Assembly (NCBI GenBank): GCA_017590115.1
Contig: JAGGNK010006448.1
Span: 62,001 to 126,000 of the forward strand
DNA length: 64,000 nucleotides
Direction: 5' to 3'
Source of the DNA: Montifringilla adamsi
Taxonomy: Eukaryota > Chordata > Aves > Passeriformes > Passeridae
The notes beneath the pieces are model-generated. The model was not told the origin of the DNA and made no database searches. It saw only the letters and a list, made by a program, of their open reading frames with translations. Within the stretch, counting starts at the first letter, position 1, and every line of letters starts with the position of its first letter. The translations under genes were made by a program, and so were the position numbers. Below, in pieces: positions 24,146 to 38,083 of the stretch.

Positions 24146-27100
24146 GCAAAACTAAACAACTTTTTTTTTTCCCTAAATATATAATTCTAAGGCTTTATTG
24201 ATGAAAATAATAGTTTTTCTTCCCTGAATGATTTTAACTGAGTAATCTTAGATACATATTTTTGATGAACTAAATATCTCATAAAACACATGTGGATCCA
24301 GCACACATTCAACCTGTTTAGAAGCATACTAAGCTGGTGACTATCACTTCTGCAAGAGGAAAAACAGGTAGGTGAATTGTTTCTCCTGTGTGAGTCATTT
24401 AAATGAATTAGGTAGGCCCTTACTACTGAAGACTGGGGTATGGTATTATCTCTGCTCTACAGAATTTACTTATTCAGTGTTGGAGGAGCAGAGAGTGAAG
24501 CAGTCTTGTGCCTATATCTGCTTGTTATCATCCTTATTGTGGTGAACATTTCTGAGGGAACAGTGAGCTTTTCTAGCTAGCTTTTCTAGTTTTTCTAGCC
24601 TCACTCTAGAGTTCTTAGAAGGCATTAATCAGCTTAATAATCAACTGCTGAGAAATGCATTACTTCAGCTAAAATTTGGAGTCAGTTTTATATGCAAAAC
24701 ACATAAAAGAGTTATTAACTTTAATCCTTCTCTTTGCTTTAGGAGCAGAATTCTCCCTCCAAAGCAAAGATAGACTTGTCTTCTGCTAATGAAAAACTTA
24801 ATTTCAGCAAAAAAGAAAAATTAGTTTTAAAACTAGGAAAACCAAAGATGTAGAAAACATTAATTTCTCCTCTCTATTAACCACTATAAGACTAGTTAAG
24901 TAGATATCTTAGCTGGATATGGCAAGAACAGACCTCTAGTGTGAGGACCAGTTGTAATGAGAAAATTTTGCATTTGCTACTGAATTGCAAGGTGAACAAG
25001 TTTTGTGGACATAGACTAAAAGGGAAGAGTCCTTTCTTATAAATAGTGTATAGGAAGTGTGTTTCTTCTGGAAATAAATAATCTAAGATACCTTTCTACC
25101 AATTTTATGTATTTTTGAGGCCCGTATCTCTGCAATCCATAAACACAAACATTATTGTTTTCTTTTTACTCCTTATGATTCTCCTTCCCTGTACTCTACA
25201 TCTTTTCCTATGGTGACTCAAAGATAAATCCCAGTATTATACTCTCTCTTTCTTTTTGCTGACACTGCAAACTAGAATTCAACAAACACAGAAGTGGAAA
25301 AGTTTTTTGTGTTGCTACCATCACAAAGGTACCAAAGGATGATGATTCAACTTTTGAAGTACACTGTCTTGCAAGGTATATTTTATTTACGGTGAGTTTT
25401 ATTGGGAATCTTGACAATATATTTGTGTGATACTTTAGTAAGTATCATCTGTCTCAGTACAGCAGCTTCTCAGAAGATAATGATGATAATAATTTTCTAG
25501 CTACTGCATTCCAATTCTAAGAAATACTGAAGAAAATATCTAGGTGTTATATATGAACCGAAGGAGTTGGTACAAGATTACAAAAATTAGTCTTAAAATA
25601 CATGTTTACAGGATGCTTTACTTTTTCCCATAACACACAATGAATAATCAGAATTAATTGTAAGAAAAAGGTAACACTTGTCATTCACCAGTGACAATAA
25701 ATCAATTTTGCACCAGGAGCACGGTAACTAAGCCATTCCTTCTTATAGTTGCTTGTTATGAAAGTTGTCTTAAACTGCTACTTTGTGAAATCTACTGGAA
25801 CTGAATACATTCTGTACATACACTAAATTAATTATTTGTGTCTTTCTCAACTGGTCAAATTGAATACTATAATTTACGTTTCCTGAATGAAACTCTCAAG
25901 CGATGTATTTTCATGCAAAGATTTTAAATTGATCTTTTGAATTTTTGACTGTAGAAAATCCTTGGGATCTACAGGAATAAGAGGGAGTTCTTTAAAAACT
26001 TACAGTCAGACACTACAGCTAGCATTATAGTTTGCCTACTAATGTCCCAGCTTGGTACGTGAGCGTGTGTGTGTATGTGAACACTTCAGGTGGGGGAAAT
26101 GTCAGCTAAAGAATGAAAAAAGATTAGTAAAAAGCTGCTATGATTGGCTGGATAACATTGACATTTACTGTACGAGAAAATTATGAAAACATTAGAGCTA
26201 TTAGCTGTCAGTCATTTCTGTGAATAGTTTTAAAACAGGGCTGTAGAGAAAGTATCTGTGTAGCTTATTTTTTAAAGTGAGTTTCACAGAAGCCACAGAA
26301 GTGTTTAGAAAGTGCTGCCATGGAAAGTCTTTTATTTCTTTTCCCCTCCAAACAGTAAAGCGAGGCACTGAGGACCACAGCATTAGTCTAAAGATCACTG
26401 TAGAAAAGTGAAAAAGAAAGAGAACTTGAGGGTCAGAAATACAGAGCAATTCAATGTGGAACCATATAATTTAAAAAGGCAATTTTTTCCCCAAAACCTG
26501 AAATTTTGAAAGGTCAAACTAATTTATACAACTTATTTTTCTTAAGAAATAAACAGTTTTACCATAATGCTAGGAAATGTTTCTTCTTTATTGCTTTCTT
26601 CCTTGAGAACACTCTGCCCTGGAGACAATTTCTGTAATTCACTGAATGAGGAACTGGAAAAAACAGAGAGAATGATGGAAATTCAAGCACCTGTGAAGTT
26701 TGAACGTGTGTGCTTCAAGCAAACTCCTTAAAGATCAGTTATTTAACCCATCCCATAAACCTTGCTCTACTGATTTCTGTTTCTCAAAGCAGAGACAATG
26801 TACCCTGATGCTAACTTTCTACAGGTTAGGAAACTGTCTCACATTTGATTCATTGTATTTTTTTAAATACATGACACAGTGATGTTAAAAGAGTTACCCA
26901 TTGTAACAAATATTGCAGGTGAAAAGGCAGGAAAGATGTCTGAAAACTGAGCCTCATTTTAACTTCATTAGTAACTCTTACTGAAAGGCTACAGTGTCAT
27001 CCAAATGGCTACAGGAGAAGGATAAATCTAAAATCCTATGACAAAAAACAATTTCTAAAGAAGTATAACTACTAATGTAATACATTTAAACTGTGAAAAA

Positions 27101-29619
27101 ATTACACTATCTTTTTATACCTTTTAGAATTCTTATGTACAAAAACCTAAGGATAGTTACTTAAAACCCTATATAAAAGTATGTTATTATGAGGTCTCTA
27201 GCATCTGACCATGACTGCAGTGTGCTCGAAGGTGATGTGTTATGCATCGTCAGCATGCTAGCTGTGCAGATCTATGCACAGCAAAAATCTATCACACTCT
27301 TCACATCAACACCTGGTGCACAAGTCTGTTTATTGCCATAGGCACAGCTTTGGATGCCTGCTTTGTCTTTCCTGCTTTTCCTGCCAAAGCGTATGTGGTG
27401 TTTGCTGTTCATATATATTTTTTTTCCTTCCTCATCTTTCTGTCTTGGTACTGCTAGTGGCTAGAAGCTTACATGGCTCTTCCCTGAGCTGTGGAAAACT
27501 TTTTATTTCTAAAGGTATGTGAAGCTGTTCTTTTAGTCAATCTCACTTCCATCCACAGTCCTATCTGCCCATTAACCATCACACCTGGCATACACCTTTG
27601 GCCATGTTGAAACTTGTTTGTTCATTATACCATGGACCTTAGTGAGGCATTTAGGCAGACAAGCTTCTTCAATAATAACTTTGTTATTTTGGTGAAGTTT
27701 TGAAGCAACAACTGTTAGGTCCAACTTCAGCTAGCTCTTACCTCGGAACTACAAAAAATGTCATTGTGTGTTCATTCTTTCCACAACACTCACAATTTGA
27801 TAGACTTCATCTATCTCCAACACTGAAATTTTTATTATAGTCTAGCTGTTCCTTGAGCACAGAAATTATGCTACAGCCTAATCATCCTCTTCACCTTTTC
27901 TTCTACCACATAATTTTTTGTTGAAGGATTTTAATTGCTTACAGTCTTTGTCACAATCTGAAAAAATCCATCAGTTCCAATTTTAAATTATTATTCCCAG
28001 AGTATAAGTGTGTGTTTGCAAACATTTCTAACATTGTAGCAAAAGCCTTCTTTTAAAGCAAGACCTCATAGATCTGTCTAGCAAGTTGAAAGAATAAATT
28101 TTCAAATCCCTTGAATTAAAGGTGTTTTTCTGGTCTACTCCATAGAATTTCTTGTAAAGAGAACACATCAAGTTTTAAGTGTGAAATGGGTAAATGAAAC
28201 AACACAAACCAAAAGGAAGGGAAAATTATTTAAGATTTAGTAAATGTTTCGTTAGCTGAAGATATTTGTCTCCAAACAGACTCAGACTGGAGGTGCTCTA
28301 CTGGAGAGCTCACAAAACCTATGAGGAGAAAGGCAACCTGTGGAAGCTGTCTAAAACAGTATTCCTGCTCCGTGTGTGGTTACATAGAACAGGTTTTCCA
28401 GAATATTGTGAGATCAGGTTTCTAATCTTCTAAAATAGACATTCTCCTAAATGTCAATTTAATCTCCTGAAACAGACATTCTACAACCTCTCTTAGCAAA
28501 CTAACCAGCCTCACAGGAGACACAGACAGACAGAAAGGTAAAAAGGCAGGAGATATAAAGAAAAAGAAAATAAAGTTTTATGTTCAAAGGTTCCTGTAAT
28601 CCCTCTGTCCCCTCTGTTCACATAAAAGACAATTCCCCTTCTCCCCTGGCCTGTTCTTCCTGATGAAACAGTGACCCATCCACAGCAACCCTCCAACCAT
28701 GTGAGCTGTCTGTCCATGTCTCTTTGAAATCAATGAAATTGCAACCCTTAGTCTACACACAGATCTCTACCTCACTTCTTTTGCTCCCCATTGTATATGT
28801 GTTAGCATACAGGTACTTCAGAGAAAATCTCAGTTATATTAATTTCTTGGAAAGGGTATGAGACCTCTTTCTGTAATGCTGTGCTGCAGAATGCTGTTCC
28901 TGATTTGTGTGTGTAGAATTCAGATGACAGCACTTCAGCCCTGGAGAAATCATATATGCCCACATCTTCTTTACCTCAAGCAGAAAGGAGTCTCTAAATG
29001 CAGAAGGTGAAAGAAAAAAAAGTTTAGAAAAATCTCTATAATATACGTAATCAAGACCAGAATGAAAGCAGGAATGCTCTCAGTGAAGCAAAACCACAGA
29101 GTTACTCAGATATTTGAGAACCTACTTTTAACTTCTTTTACTATAATGGCTTGCTTCAGACAACTAAGAAAACACTTTAAAGAATAAGTTATACAGACTA
29201 AATTATTCCATACTGCATTTTAATCAGATCATACTGTTTAATTGTCTATGAATAAGTCCATTGATTCATAGGAGGGAGCTCACAGGAGTTGTCTTCAAAC
29301 ACACTGTTCCTAGAAGATGAGAAAGGTACATTTACCATAAATTTTGTCTCCATTGTCATTCTGAATTTCTTCTATTCTTCTTGAGTTCCTAGAAAAATTC
29401 TTCTACCTAGGCTTGGTACAATCAAACAAGGCTATGATATTTTATTCTGCAATAGTAATCAGCAATGTCACATGAATAGCTACCTGTAATTACTATCTAC
29501 TAACAGTGGGAATTACAGCACATGATTGCACAAAGTTAAATTAAAGCTGAAATAAATTTATGGAGTAGCTACTTGACAGTCTTTATGACTGCAAAATGAT
29601 AAAATAAAATTATTTCCAT

Positions 29620-30165
29620 TCGGGGCAAGGGCTAAAGATGTTAGGAAAGCCACTGAAGTCCCTAGCCTTTGGAGCCCAGGGACTCCTTCCTGACATCTGG
29701 AGCCCAGCCCGATACACCCTGAGACTCAGATGACTCAGTCCCAGGCTGTTAGATAAAACTGATGCCTTCTCCTTTGCAAATTCATCCAGTTTCAAGGCTG
29801 ACCCCTAAGCACACAGGACACCAGTGCCAACACCCACACAGACTGCTGCTGCCAGGACACTGCGTTCAGCAGCAGACATGGATAGTGCTCGTAAAGGATA
29901 AGGAAAAGCAGCCAAGTCCTGCACCTAACCTCTGGCTGATCAGGACTTAAGGTAACAAGTGTAAACACATTTTCCACAAGAACACTCATGCTTAGGTAAG
30001 GATCTTGAACATCTGCACATCTGATATCAACACCCAGATCCTGGGACCTCTTACTCGGTATAAAGCTCTCCTCTTGCTGGGTATTCCAGTCTGAAACAGT
30101 GAATTGCACAAATAAACAAACAAGATAAAGTTCCTGGGTTCATTTATGTGTGTGTGTGTCTCAGG
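29620..30165 (+). mobile_element. possible solo LTR of an unidentified avian ERV
   Basis: About 550 bases stand out as much richer in G+C than their flanks. Near the 3' side there is a TATA-like TATAAAG at about 30059-30065. An AATAAA signal follows at about 30111 and a TG-rich stretch (TGTGTGTGTGTG) at about 30150. That spacing and order are typical of the promoter-to-polyadenylation part of an LTR. No internal retroviral genes flank it. I could not identify the family, exact termini or target duplication. A non-repetitive GC-rich island is the alternative. The two overlapping open frames (one per strand) have no family signature. Confidence 0.4.
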
Positions 30166-31540
30166 TTAAGGTCAGAGTCATTATGTTCTGCCAGTGCCCT
30201 CAGGGCTTTGAAACATGCCATCTGAAGCCCCACCAGGTCACTTACTCATAATGAATACCTGAAATGTCCGATGGATCAACATCTAAATTAATTTTTTAAA
30301 AATCAGATGAGAGAGTAATCCATCTTTACAAAATATAAGTAACCATTATTCACTTACTTAACTATTCATGATGGCAAAAGTACTTATACTAGTACACTAA
30401 GCCAAAAAAATGAGAAAATATTATTTTTATAATAATGTTTGGTATGTTGTACCATAAATATCAAGTCCATAAATTTAAACAGTAGTGTAGTGAAAACACA
30501 ATGTACAGAACTCCAAGTCCTACTAAAAATGCAGTAGCTTTCTTACCAATACATCTAGAAAAATCACAAATCAAACCCTCTCAAAAATTTTATGAGCTAA
30601 GAAATTGTGGAATTAAAATAATGTACTCTATACTACACCATTTATTCACTTCCATCCTTTTGCAGGCAGTTATATCTCTGTTCTTAATGAAGCAGACTGG
30701 GAGGCAAAGATCTTTGCACTTGACTTTTAAAAGTATAGAACATTTCTCAGATGGAACACGTAATAAATTAGTGTATTATAGGTGCTTATGACTGTGATTA
30801 ACAATATTAATTCATGGGCAGATGACTATTAACCACGTTAAATGAATGAAAAAAAGTAATGAAAATTGTTTCTCTTCTGAAAAACACTATTTATGTAGTC
30901 ACTGTAGTTCCTTGGTAGCTTCTCCAAGACATCCAGCAATGGCTTTGCTGGAAGCTGAAAGTGCCTGCAATAGTCTGTTCATGTATATCTGCAAATAAAA
31001 GTGAGAAATGGCCTTTGTCTGCATTTTTAGTTCAATGTATGACTGGCAAGCTGGAAATTGGGCTTTTGGGGAGGAGCAGATTTTTTGATAATCATTTGTT
31101 TTTAAGTGCTGCTGACCAAAAGTAGAAGATATATTACTACGCTGAATTTCAACTAGAGTTGCACCCTAAAATTAACTTATTTGTAGACAAAAAAATGACA
31201 CAAGTTAAGCAAAGTTTAGATAAAATTCCCAAACCCAAACCTAAGCAGATATCATTAAAACATGAGAAGTTTTCTAAACTATTCTTAGTTCTAATGGTCA
31301 TTATGAATGCATTTACTTGATTACTTGGGACATTGCTGCTCAAGCCCCAGAAATAGAATTTTGTAGGGAAAATTATAAAAGTATGATTAGTTACATGACC
31401 ATAAAAACATAAAATTTAAGACATTGGGAGAATATATATCTTTGGGGTTTTTTTCTATAATGTTATTGAAAATTACTTTCATAAAAAAATGAGTTAAAGA
31501 GAATAAAATTTTGTGGGGAGAAAAAAGTAAATAACATCAA

Positions 31541-31665
31541 GATTTTTTGGGGGGGATTCTTTGTGTTTTGTTTGTTTGCTTGATTAGTTTTGGGTTTGGG
31601 GTTGTCTTGTTTCTTTTGTCTGGGTGAGAGGTTTTTTTGTTTGTTTGTTTTGTTTTTTGAGTTTT
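31541..31665 (+). repeat. GT-rich low-complexity stretch
   Basis: More than 110 bases almost free of C on the plus strand, with TTTG units, GGGTTTGGGGTTG and a G7 run near 31549-31555. It is not a telomeric repeat: the TTAGGG unit does not recur. Confidence 0.8.
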
Positions 31666-32131
31666 TTAAACATGCATAAGAGCAGGATTACTGCTGAGAG
31701 CTCAAATTTATGTTCCAGGAATCAAATCTATTATCATTTTTGCATCTATATTACAGCATGAATAAATTCAACTACATGAAATTTTGAAAAGTTTCTTTAT
31801 TCAAAAAAGATTATGCAATTTTTGAAATATGAATCCAAACCTTTAATATTGTACATTGGCCTAATATTTTTCTGGATAAACCTGCAGTTTTCAGAGCACA
31901 GATGATTTTAAAATAAATTCATAGATAAAAGAATTCTACCTCAGTAAACTGATAATGGCATTTATCATGAACCAAAGCAATAGGATGGAGAAAACAAAAT
32001 ATTCAGATGGCAGTAATAAAACAGTAATAAAGTAAGTAATAAAAAATCATTCTTTCTACATCTCATGTTTGTTGTAATAAAGAACAAAACACATGATTCC
32101 CAAAAACTTCATCTGAATTCCCAGGAAGGAC

Positions 32132-32154
32132 TTTTTTTTTTTTTTTTTTTTTTT
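32132..32154. repeat. poly-T tract, (T)23
   Basis: Uninterrupted run of 23 T, flanked by GGAAGGAC on the left and CCTTCCTT on the right. This gives a small inverted symmetry around the tract. Confidence 0.95.
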
Positions 32155-33679
32155 CCTTCCTTAGAATTTGAACAGTTTTTAGCTTTCCATTTTCTGGGAT
32201 AAAAAAATTATTTTTTTAAAGCAAATATAAACCTAGATTTCTGATTTGGGGGTAAAACCCTCATGAAAATAATAATTTGTCAAGAAATTTGTAAATATTT
32301 TTTAAACAATCATGTTAAAACTTAAAATTAAGTCTTCTCCAAAAATTCTTCTTTTCAAAACAAAGCTAAAATGCAGAAGTTATGGCAGAAAGTATCTTAT
32401 TGCCAGTGCAACATATTGAAATCTGAGAGGTTATTTTAGTTTTTCTTACAGTTCATTCAGGTAACATCTGTAGAAAATTCTCATGTGGGTTTAAAAAGCC
32501 TTGATCACTGATTCAGTCTCATAGCACAAAAATTTTTCTATATGCACATTTCATGTGTGTTTATTTCAGGTGCTTACACCATAAAAGGGTTTCCAGTTCT
32601 GACCTTGACCTTTTTTTTCATACAATCAAATTGTTCAATACAAATTTTGCACACAAGAAATAAAACCAAATTAAAACTTATTTGTAAGTAAGATGCAAGA
32701 TTATTGAATAATATCAACAGATAGTCTGTTTCAAATATCTGTGGGCATCAGTTATTACACACAGCGTAATACACAGGCTTTCCATAGTAATTAACTATAC
32801 AATATAAATTTCAATTGACTATATCATGCTGCTCTATGGTTTCAGTCATGGTGCATTGTTTCTGTGACACTGTCATGGGAAGGCTGGAACAGGTATTTAA
32901 ATGTCATTGAGTTAAGAAAGCTCTTAAAAATAAAAAATTCTTCCTCTTTATCTTTGGATATTCAATTTATCAGAGGGAAATTTTACTTTATGTAGGAAAA
33001 CCAGATAATGCCAAAAAATGCAAAGATAAATCTGAGATTGAGTAGGCTTGAATATATTCTTAACTCTTGTAGTAAAAAAATGCTGTCATTTTTATTCTAC
33101 TTAAAATTTATGGAACTTAATCTATAAACTATATGGATTTAATCAGCACAATATTTAGTGACAAACTGGGGAAAGACACACCCATGGGTCCTAAATAAAC
33201 TGCATGTTTTGAGCAATATGCTGAAAACTTTTCAGGTGTGCTGCTTTCATCATCCACAGCTGCACCTTTTGTAGCAGTTATCACTGTATCTCAATGACTT
33301 TCAGGTGACTGAAAGGGGAGAATAAATGAATAAAAATTAAAGGTAAAAGAGTTACTGCACTTACAGACATTGTAATGTAATTTATTCTGCTGCTGGTGGT
33401 TATGGCAGAATTCTTCCCCTCAAAATACATCCTCACTTTCTTCATTGCTGAGATTGTTCTTAAAGAAGGATAAATTTATTGTCTGAATGGCTTAGGTTTT
33501 CTCCATACCCAGTCAGCAAAAGAAGTGATCAATAAATAATATCGAAACCCCTTGTCAGGTTACAGTGATTTTGCATATGGACATAATCAGATGCCTGTGG
33601 ATTTTCCATGTACTTCAAAATCAAAGAGAATTCTTCAGCTACAGAAGCATTCCGTACACACGTACAGAATATAGAGCAC

Positions 33680-33703
33680 ACATTTTTATATACATAAAAA
33701 TGT
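33680..33703. repeat. 10-bp inverted repeat
   Basis: ACATTTTTAT (33680-33689) and ATAAAAATGT (33694-33703) are exact reverse complements around a four-base loop. The AT-rich surroundings make a chance origin likely. Confidence 0.7.
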
Positions 33704-36549
33704 ATATCTAATAAATATAGATATGTGCATATACAAAAAAAGACAGAGATTTTAAAAACAGAAATTCCAGAAGAATAATCCTGTAGAAGAGTATTATTAG
33801 CAATATTCAGTATATTTGAAAAACTCTTTCCATGCTTGCTTACTTGGTGCGAACATTGACAGTCAATCAGATGACTGATTCCCTAAGCTGCAACAGAGCA
33901 CAAAAATACTTTCACATGCATGCATTCATGATCTGGGAAAAAGAGCTGATTTTACTAAGAAATAAAGGCGTATCATATTTTCTCATTTTTTTTAAAAAAG
34001 AACCTTTTAGAAAAAGGGTGTTTTTTCATGTTTAAGATATTAATCTTAAAAAATCTAGCTGATGAAGCAAAAACAGATTAAAAACCCCCACAACCTATTC
34101 TGTGCCTACTAGTGCAAATATTAAGATATTAATTAGATAAGTCCTCCAAAAAAATGGACAAATTTGTAGTAAAATCCAATTTATTTTCACATTGCCTGTG
34201 CCATATTCCCTTTCTAAGGCATTAATATTAAGAAGGTGAATAAACCATGTGTGGTTTAAGTCTATAATAATGGTACCCTTGCATGTTAGTAACATTTGGG
34301 GTGTGTTAGTGCAATGCTAATGCAAGTCCTATATTCTTAGGGACAGATTAATATGTATTTAGCAAGTGTAAGGAACTAGCCAGCATCTGACGTTAGACAC
34401 AAGTACATCTGCTGAGGGTCTGAATTTGCAGGAGCTGCAGGCAGAATTCTATAGCTGCAGCAATGTCACTGAAACTTGTTTTACATGTTAGAATAAAGAG
34501 AGCAGAAGAAAGGTACAGTTGGGCAATTCACTTTAAAATGGTGGAAACTTCGCAGTATTTAACATACTGCAGATAACACTTTACATTTTTGAAAAGCGCA
34601 CTGTGCCATTTCTTCTACATCACTATTTTTACAGTTCAGCTTTTGTGTGCTTACTGCACAATGATTTATTATCTGCTGCTAGTTGCTCTTCAAAGTAATT
34701 CTCAATCCATTTCATTTCCTTCATTAGCTCTCCCCTTGTTTCTCTCCTTCACCCTTAATCTCCCTTGCTAACCTTTCCTGTTTAATTTTCTTTTCCTCTT
34801 TAAACATTGTATCCAAAATGCATCCTCCACAGTTTTAAGAGCAAAATCCCCAGGCGTTCACCTTTCCATTCTTCAATAAAACTCCACTTGCAAAGCGTGT
34901 AACTATCTCAGCATGTTATTAGTCAGTGTTGAGCAAAAGAAATGCTGCAGTGCTAAATGGAGTCATTAAAATGCCTAGTGACAACAATAAGTGCTTGAGG
35001 AAGCTGGTGTTTCCCATTTGCTAGTCTAATAGCTATATTAGGGCCATCTTTCTTTTGTGGAGAAGCTAAAAAGAATATATTCATTATTTGACGGTTTCCA
35101 TTCTCCACCGTCACACTGCTCGTGCCCTGACTTTATTCTTCCTCTGCAGCTTCATACCCATTTCTGGAAAATTGTTAAGTCTTTTTCTCATTCCTTTTAA
35201 ATCAATACTAGTTTTAACATCAGCTTCAATGGGCTGTGTGTATCAGGCTCTGGAGAGGAAGGTGGCTCTCCACTGAATGCTTTTTGTCTCAATGAGTGTT
35301 AAGTGCACCAAGCCTATGTTTGCTTGCCTGTTACAGATATCTTAGGTGCATCTTATTAGGCTAGTCAGGGTACCAAGAGAAACATAAATATGTTAGCAAA
35401 GCAATCAACACAAGCTTAATTGACCCTGCTGAGAAGCAGGATATTTTATCTAGTGGCACGGAGGGTTCTTGTTCATCTGTCATGGAGGTACTTGCTGATC
35501 ATGAAGTTAACGGCACTCTTTGGATTCCAAGTGGTATGCCCATTCTGATGGAATATTTTACAGTCTTCTACGAAAAAAGGTGGGTTTGTTCTGGCTGTAG
35601 TTTCTAAGTGGATGGTGGTTTATACATAAGTGTATGAAGTGCATCAGTTTTTTGGGGGAATTTAAAATATAAAAAAAACAAGTCAGTGAACTCATGGGCC
35701 TTGTACTTGTTTCTTCCCAGTGATATAAAGTATAGAGAAATTCAGGGAATTACAGATCAAGATTTATTCTCAAGTCTTCAAACAATTTCCTGAGATTTGT
35801 TTGTAAAGCAGAAACATCAATCAGGTAAATGAAGTAGAGAAAGTGTAGGTAAAAGAAGATGCAATTCAAAATAAAAAAAATACCAAAACAAAACATAACA
35901 AAGAAAGAACATTGAGTATTTTTTAAAATATAAACCTCTCATTTATGTACCAATATCATAATGGAGCAAATGTTTGTGTAAGCCTAAGAATTAAAAACGT
36001 TAAAAAAAGGTCAAAATTCAGGTCACTGTATGTTCCAGTTGCTAGCTTTACCCTCATGTCTGCATCTCTCACTGGACACTTATTTAACATGCCTGTCACA
36101 ACATTTAGTCCATTTTAAACTGTACTAACTGATAGAATAAATTATGCAATATAACCTTAAGCAAGGAATTGTTAAGAGTTGGTATGTCCTGTCATTAAGC
36201 ATCTGCTATTAGAAGTCGTGCTATATGCTGAACTGGAATCTCCAGACTAAACAAAATAAGTGGCTGATAATAGTTCCATCTGTCATGAAATTAGGGAGAA
36301 ATTTGCCACATTAAGATGAAATACTTCAATAGCACAAATATATTCATTTGTCTCTGAAACCTTAGAGAGCAAATAGTAATGTAGATGCAACTTCCCATGA
36401 CAAATTATGAACCTCAAAATTAAATTGTTGATCTTGTGCTTATTGGATCCTAACCTCAGATAGTATGTACAGCACCATTTTAATGCTTCAATGTCATCTG
36501 GTTTGGCTTGTGTTCTGCAGCATGTAACTGAAGGTTTGGGGGTTTTACG

Positions 36550-36610
36550 TTTTTTTTTTTTTTTTGTTTGGTTTGGTTTGGGTTTTTTGGGTCTTTTTTT
36601 TTTTTTTTTT
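36550..36610 (+). repeat. two poly-T tracts joined by GT-rich sequence
   Basis: T runs at 36550-36565 and 36594-36610 are separated by GTTTGG repeats and GGGTTTTTTGGG. Such T/G stretches recur on this strand of the window. Confidence 0.9.
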
Positions 36611-36649
36611 CCATCTTGACTACTGTTTCTATTGAGTTATTTTATTGAG

Positions 36650-36685
36650 TAGATTTTCTAGATTTTCTAGATTTTCTAGACTTTC
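36650..36685. repeat. 9-bp tandem repeat, four copies
   Basis: TAGATTTTC is repeated at 36650, 36659 and 36668, with a fourth copy changed to TAGACTTTC at 36677. This is a small minisatellite. Confidence 0.9.
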
Positions 36686-37935
36686 TTTGGCAGTTTTACT
36701 AAAATTACTTTTTTTTCCTTTTAGGGAAATGATCAACAGAGCACTGACACATTTAACTTTTTTGGTTTTTTAAGACATTGATGCTGAAGTGCTGAACTTG
36801 GTTTAGCTGTCATATAACTACCAACTAGTCCCTCTCAATAGCCTCTTCTATCCATAGTTCAAAAATGCTGAAGCTCACAAGAGAAATAACAAGGAGTCTG
36901 TCAACAAGAAACAAATCACACAGTTTTCCAGCTTTTTTTTTTCATAAATTTGAGGGTTTTGTTACATGTGATTTTATTAACTTTTTTTTTCTTTAAATTT
37001 ATTTTAAGCATAAGATAGACATGGATGCTTGAGCTGAAACTTCTCTGCCCTCTGCCCTAGCTTTAGATACCTACACTAAGATGTGCATAACCCAAAGTTA
37101 CCCAGCTTAGTCTTCTTTTGTCAATCAGATGACTCACACCCCTTGAAGTTTCCTGTTCATATGCATTGATTATTAAAATGTAAAGTCTACCCCTGCTGTC
37201 AATAATCAGTCCTGAGCATGATCTGTATAAAGTAGCTATTGATAAATATATTTTCCTTGTGAATATCTCCTTTCAATGGAGGTCACTTCATCCATTAATT
37301 TTGTATACAGAAAGAGCAAGAGTAACATCTTCAAAAATGTGATAAAACTGATTCATTTTGAGTAAGGACTTTTAATTGCACACATAATAACAAAACAAGA
37401 ATAAAAAGAATTAAAATTTTAATTTGGAATGGCTGGTTTTTTCATCTGTACTTGGTCTTTTATCAACCTGTTTTCCTACTCAATAGCTGGAATTGTAGAT
37501 ACTTAAGTATGATGTATTCTTGGAAGGTTTTTAAACCCATCTTATTGTAAAGTATCTTAAACAATAATCTCGTATTGAAATTTCTAGTTGAATTTTTACT
37601 TATTGCATTTGTTCTTAGGAAAATAATAATAAAAATTTGACAAAAAAGAAATACCAATAAGGTTTGCCTGTTTCTGCCAAAACTATGATGATCGGTTTTC
37701 ACACACTGTAATTCCCTGACATGATGCAAATATGTTGAAAGAGCTCTGAAGGATAAAGGTAGCCTGAAGCATAAGGAATTGGTTGTTATTTTTAAAAGTT
37801 CCAAACTGCCTTATTTTATTATGAACACTGAACTTAACATTTTCAAAAGCTATCTCTCTCTTTTGCAGAATAATCTACATGTAAAACAATTTCAGACGTG
37901 GGTCCTTAATGCATGCAAAAAAGCCAATAGAAAGG

Positions 37936-37949
37936 AAAAAAAAAAAAAA
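37936..37949. repeat. poly-A tract
   Basis: A run of 14 A inside A-rich sequence. It sits within a 73-codon open frame and produces a lysine run there, which argues against that frame being coding. Confidence 0.85.
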
Positions 37950-38083
37950 CCACAAAATTCAGCAAACGTGGCACTACTATTTTCAGTTAAAATAAATTAA
38001 TGCACCAAGACATGCATGTAGTAAAAGAATAAATCTAGAATAAAATGAGTAAGGCATCAGAGAAATTTTTAAAGTAGTGTTGC

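Larger units (their letters stand above)
20323..29619. other. gene-free AT-rich DNA
   Basis: About 9.3 kb without a recognised exon or transposon. A CA-rich microsatellite, a GT-rich stretch and a cluster of poly-A/T tracts are listed separately. The 147-codon frame at 20683-21126 runs through the CA repeat and is rejected as a gene. Confidence 0.6.
30166..38083. other. gene-free AT-rich DNA
   Basis: About 8 kb with no recognised exon or transposon. It contains GT-rich and poly-T tracts, a small palindrome and a 9-bp tandem repeat, listed separately. The blocks at about 30890-31080 and 34900-35060 are more balanced in composition and free of repeat signatures; they are treated as candidate conserved noncoding DNA only in the findings. 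Confidence 0.55.

Noticed and set aside
29762..30109. Overlapping open frames on both strands
   Set aside because: They lie in the LTR-like GC-richer block; openness on both strands follows from composition, and neither peptide is recognisable.
31541..31665. Interstitial telomeric repeat
   Set aside because: The sequence is G/T-rich but TTAGGG units do not recur in tandem.
22247..33590. Shared ATGGACATAATC string at about 22255 and 33578 as a repeat family
   Set aside because: Only about 12 bases match with no similarity extending outward, expected by chance in 64 kb of biased sequence.
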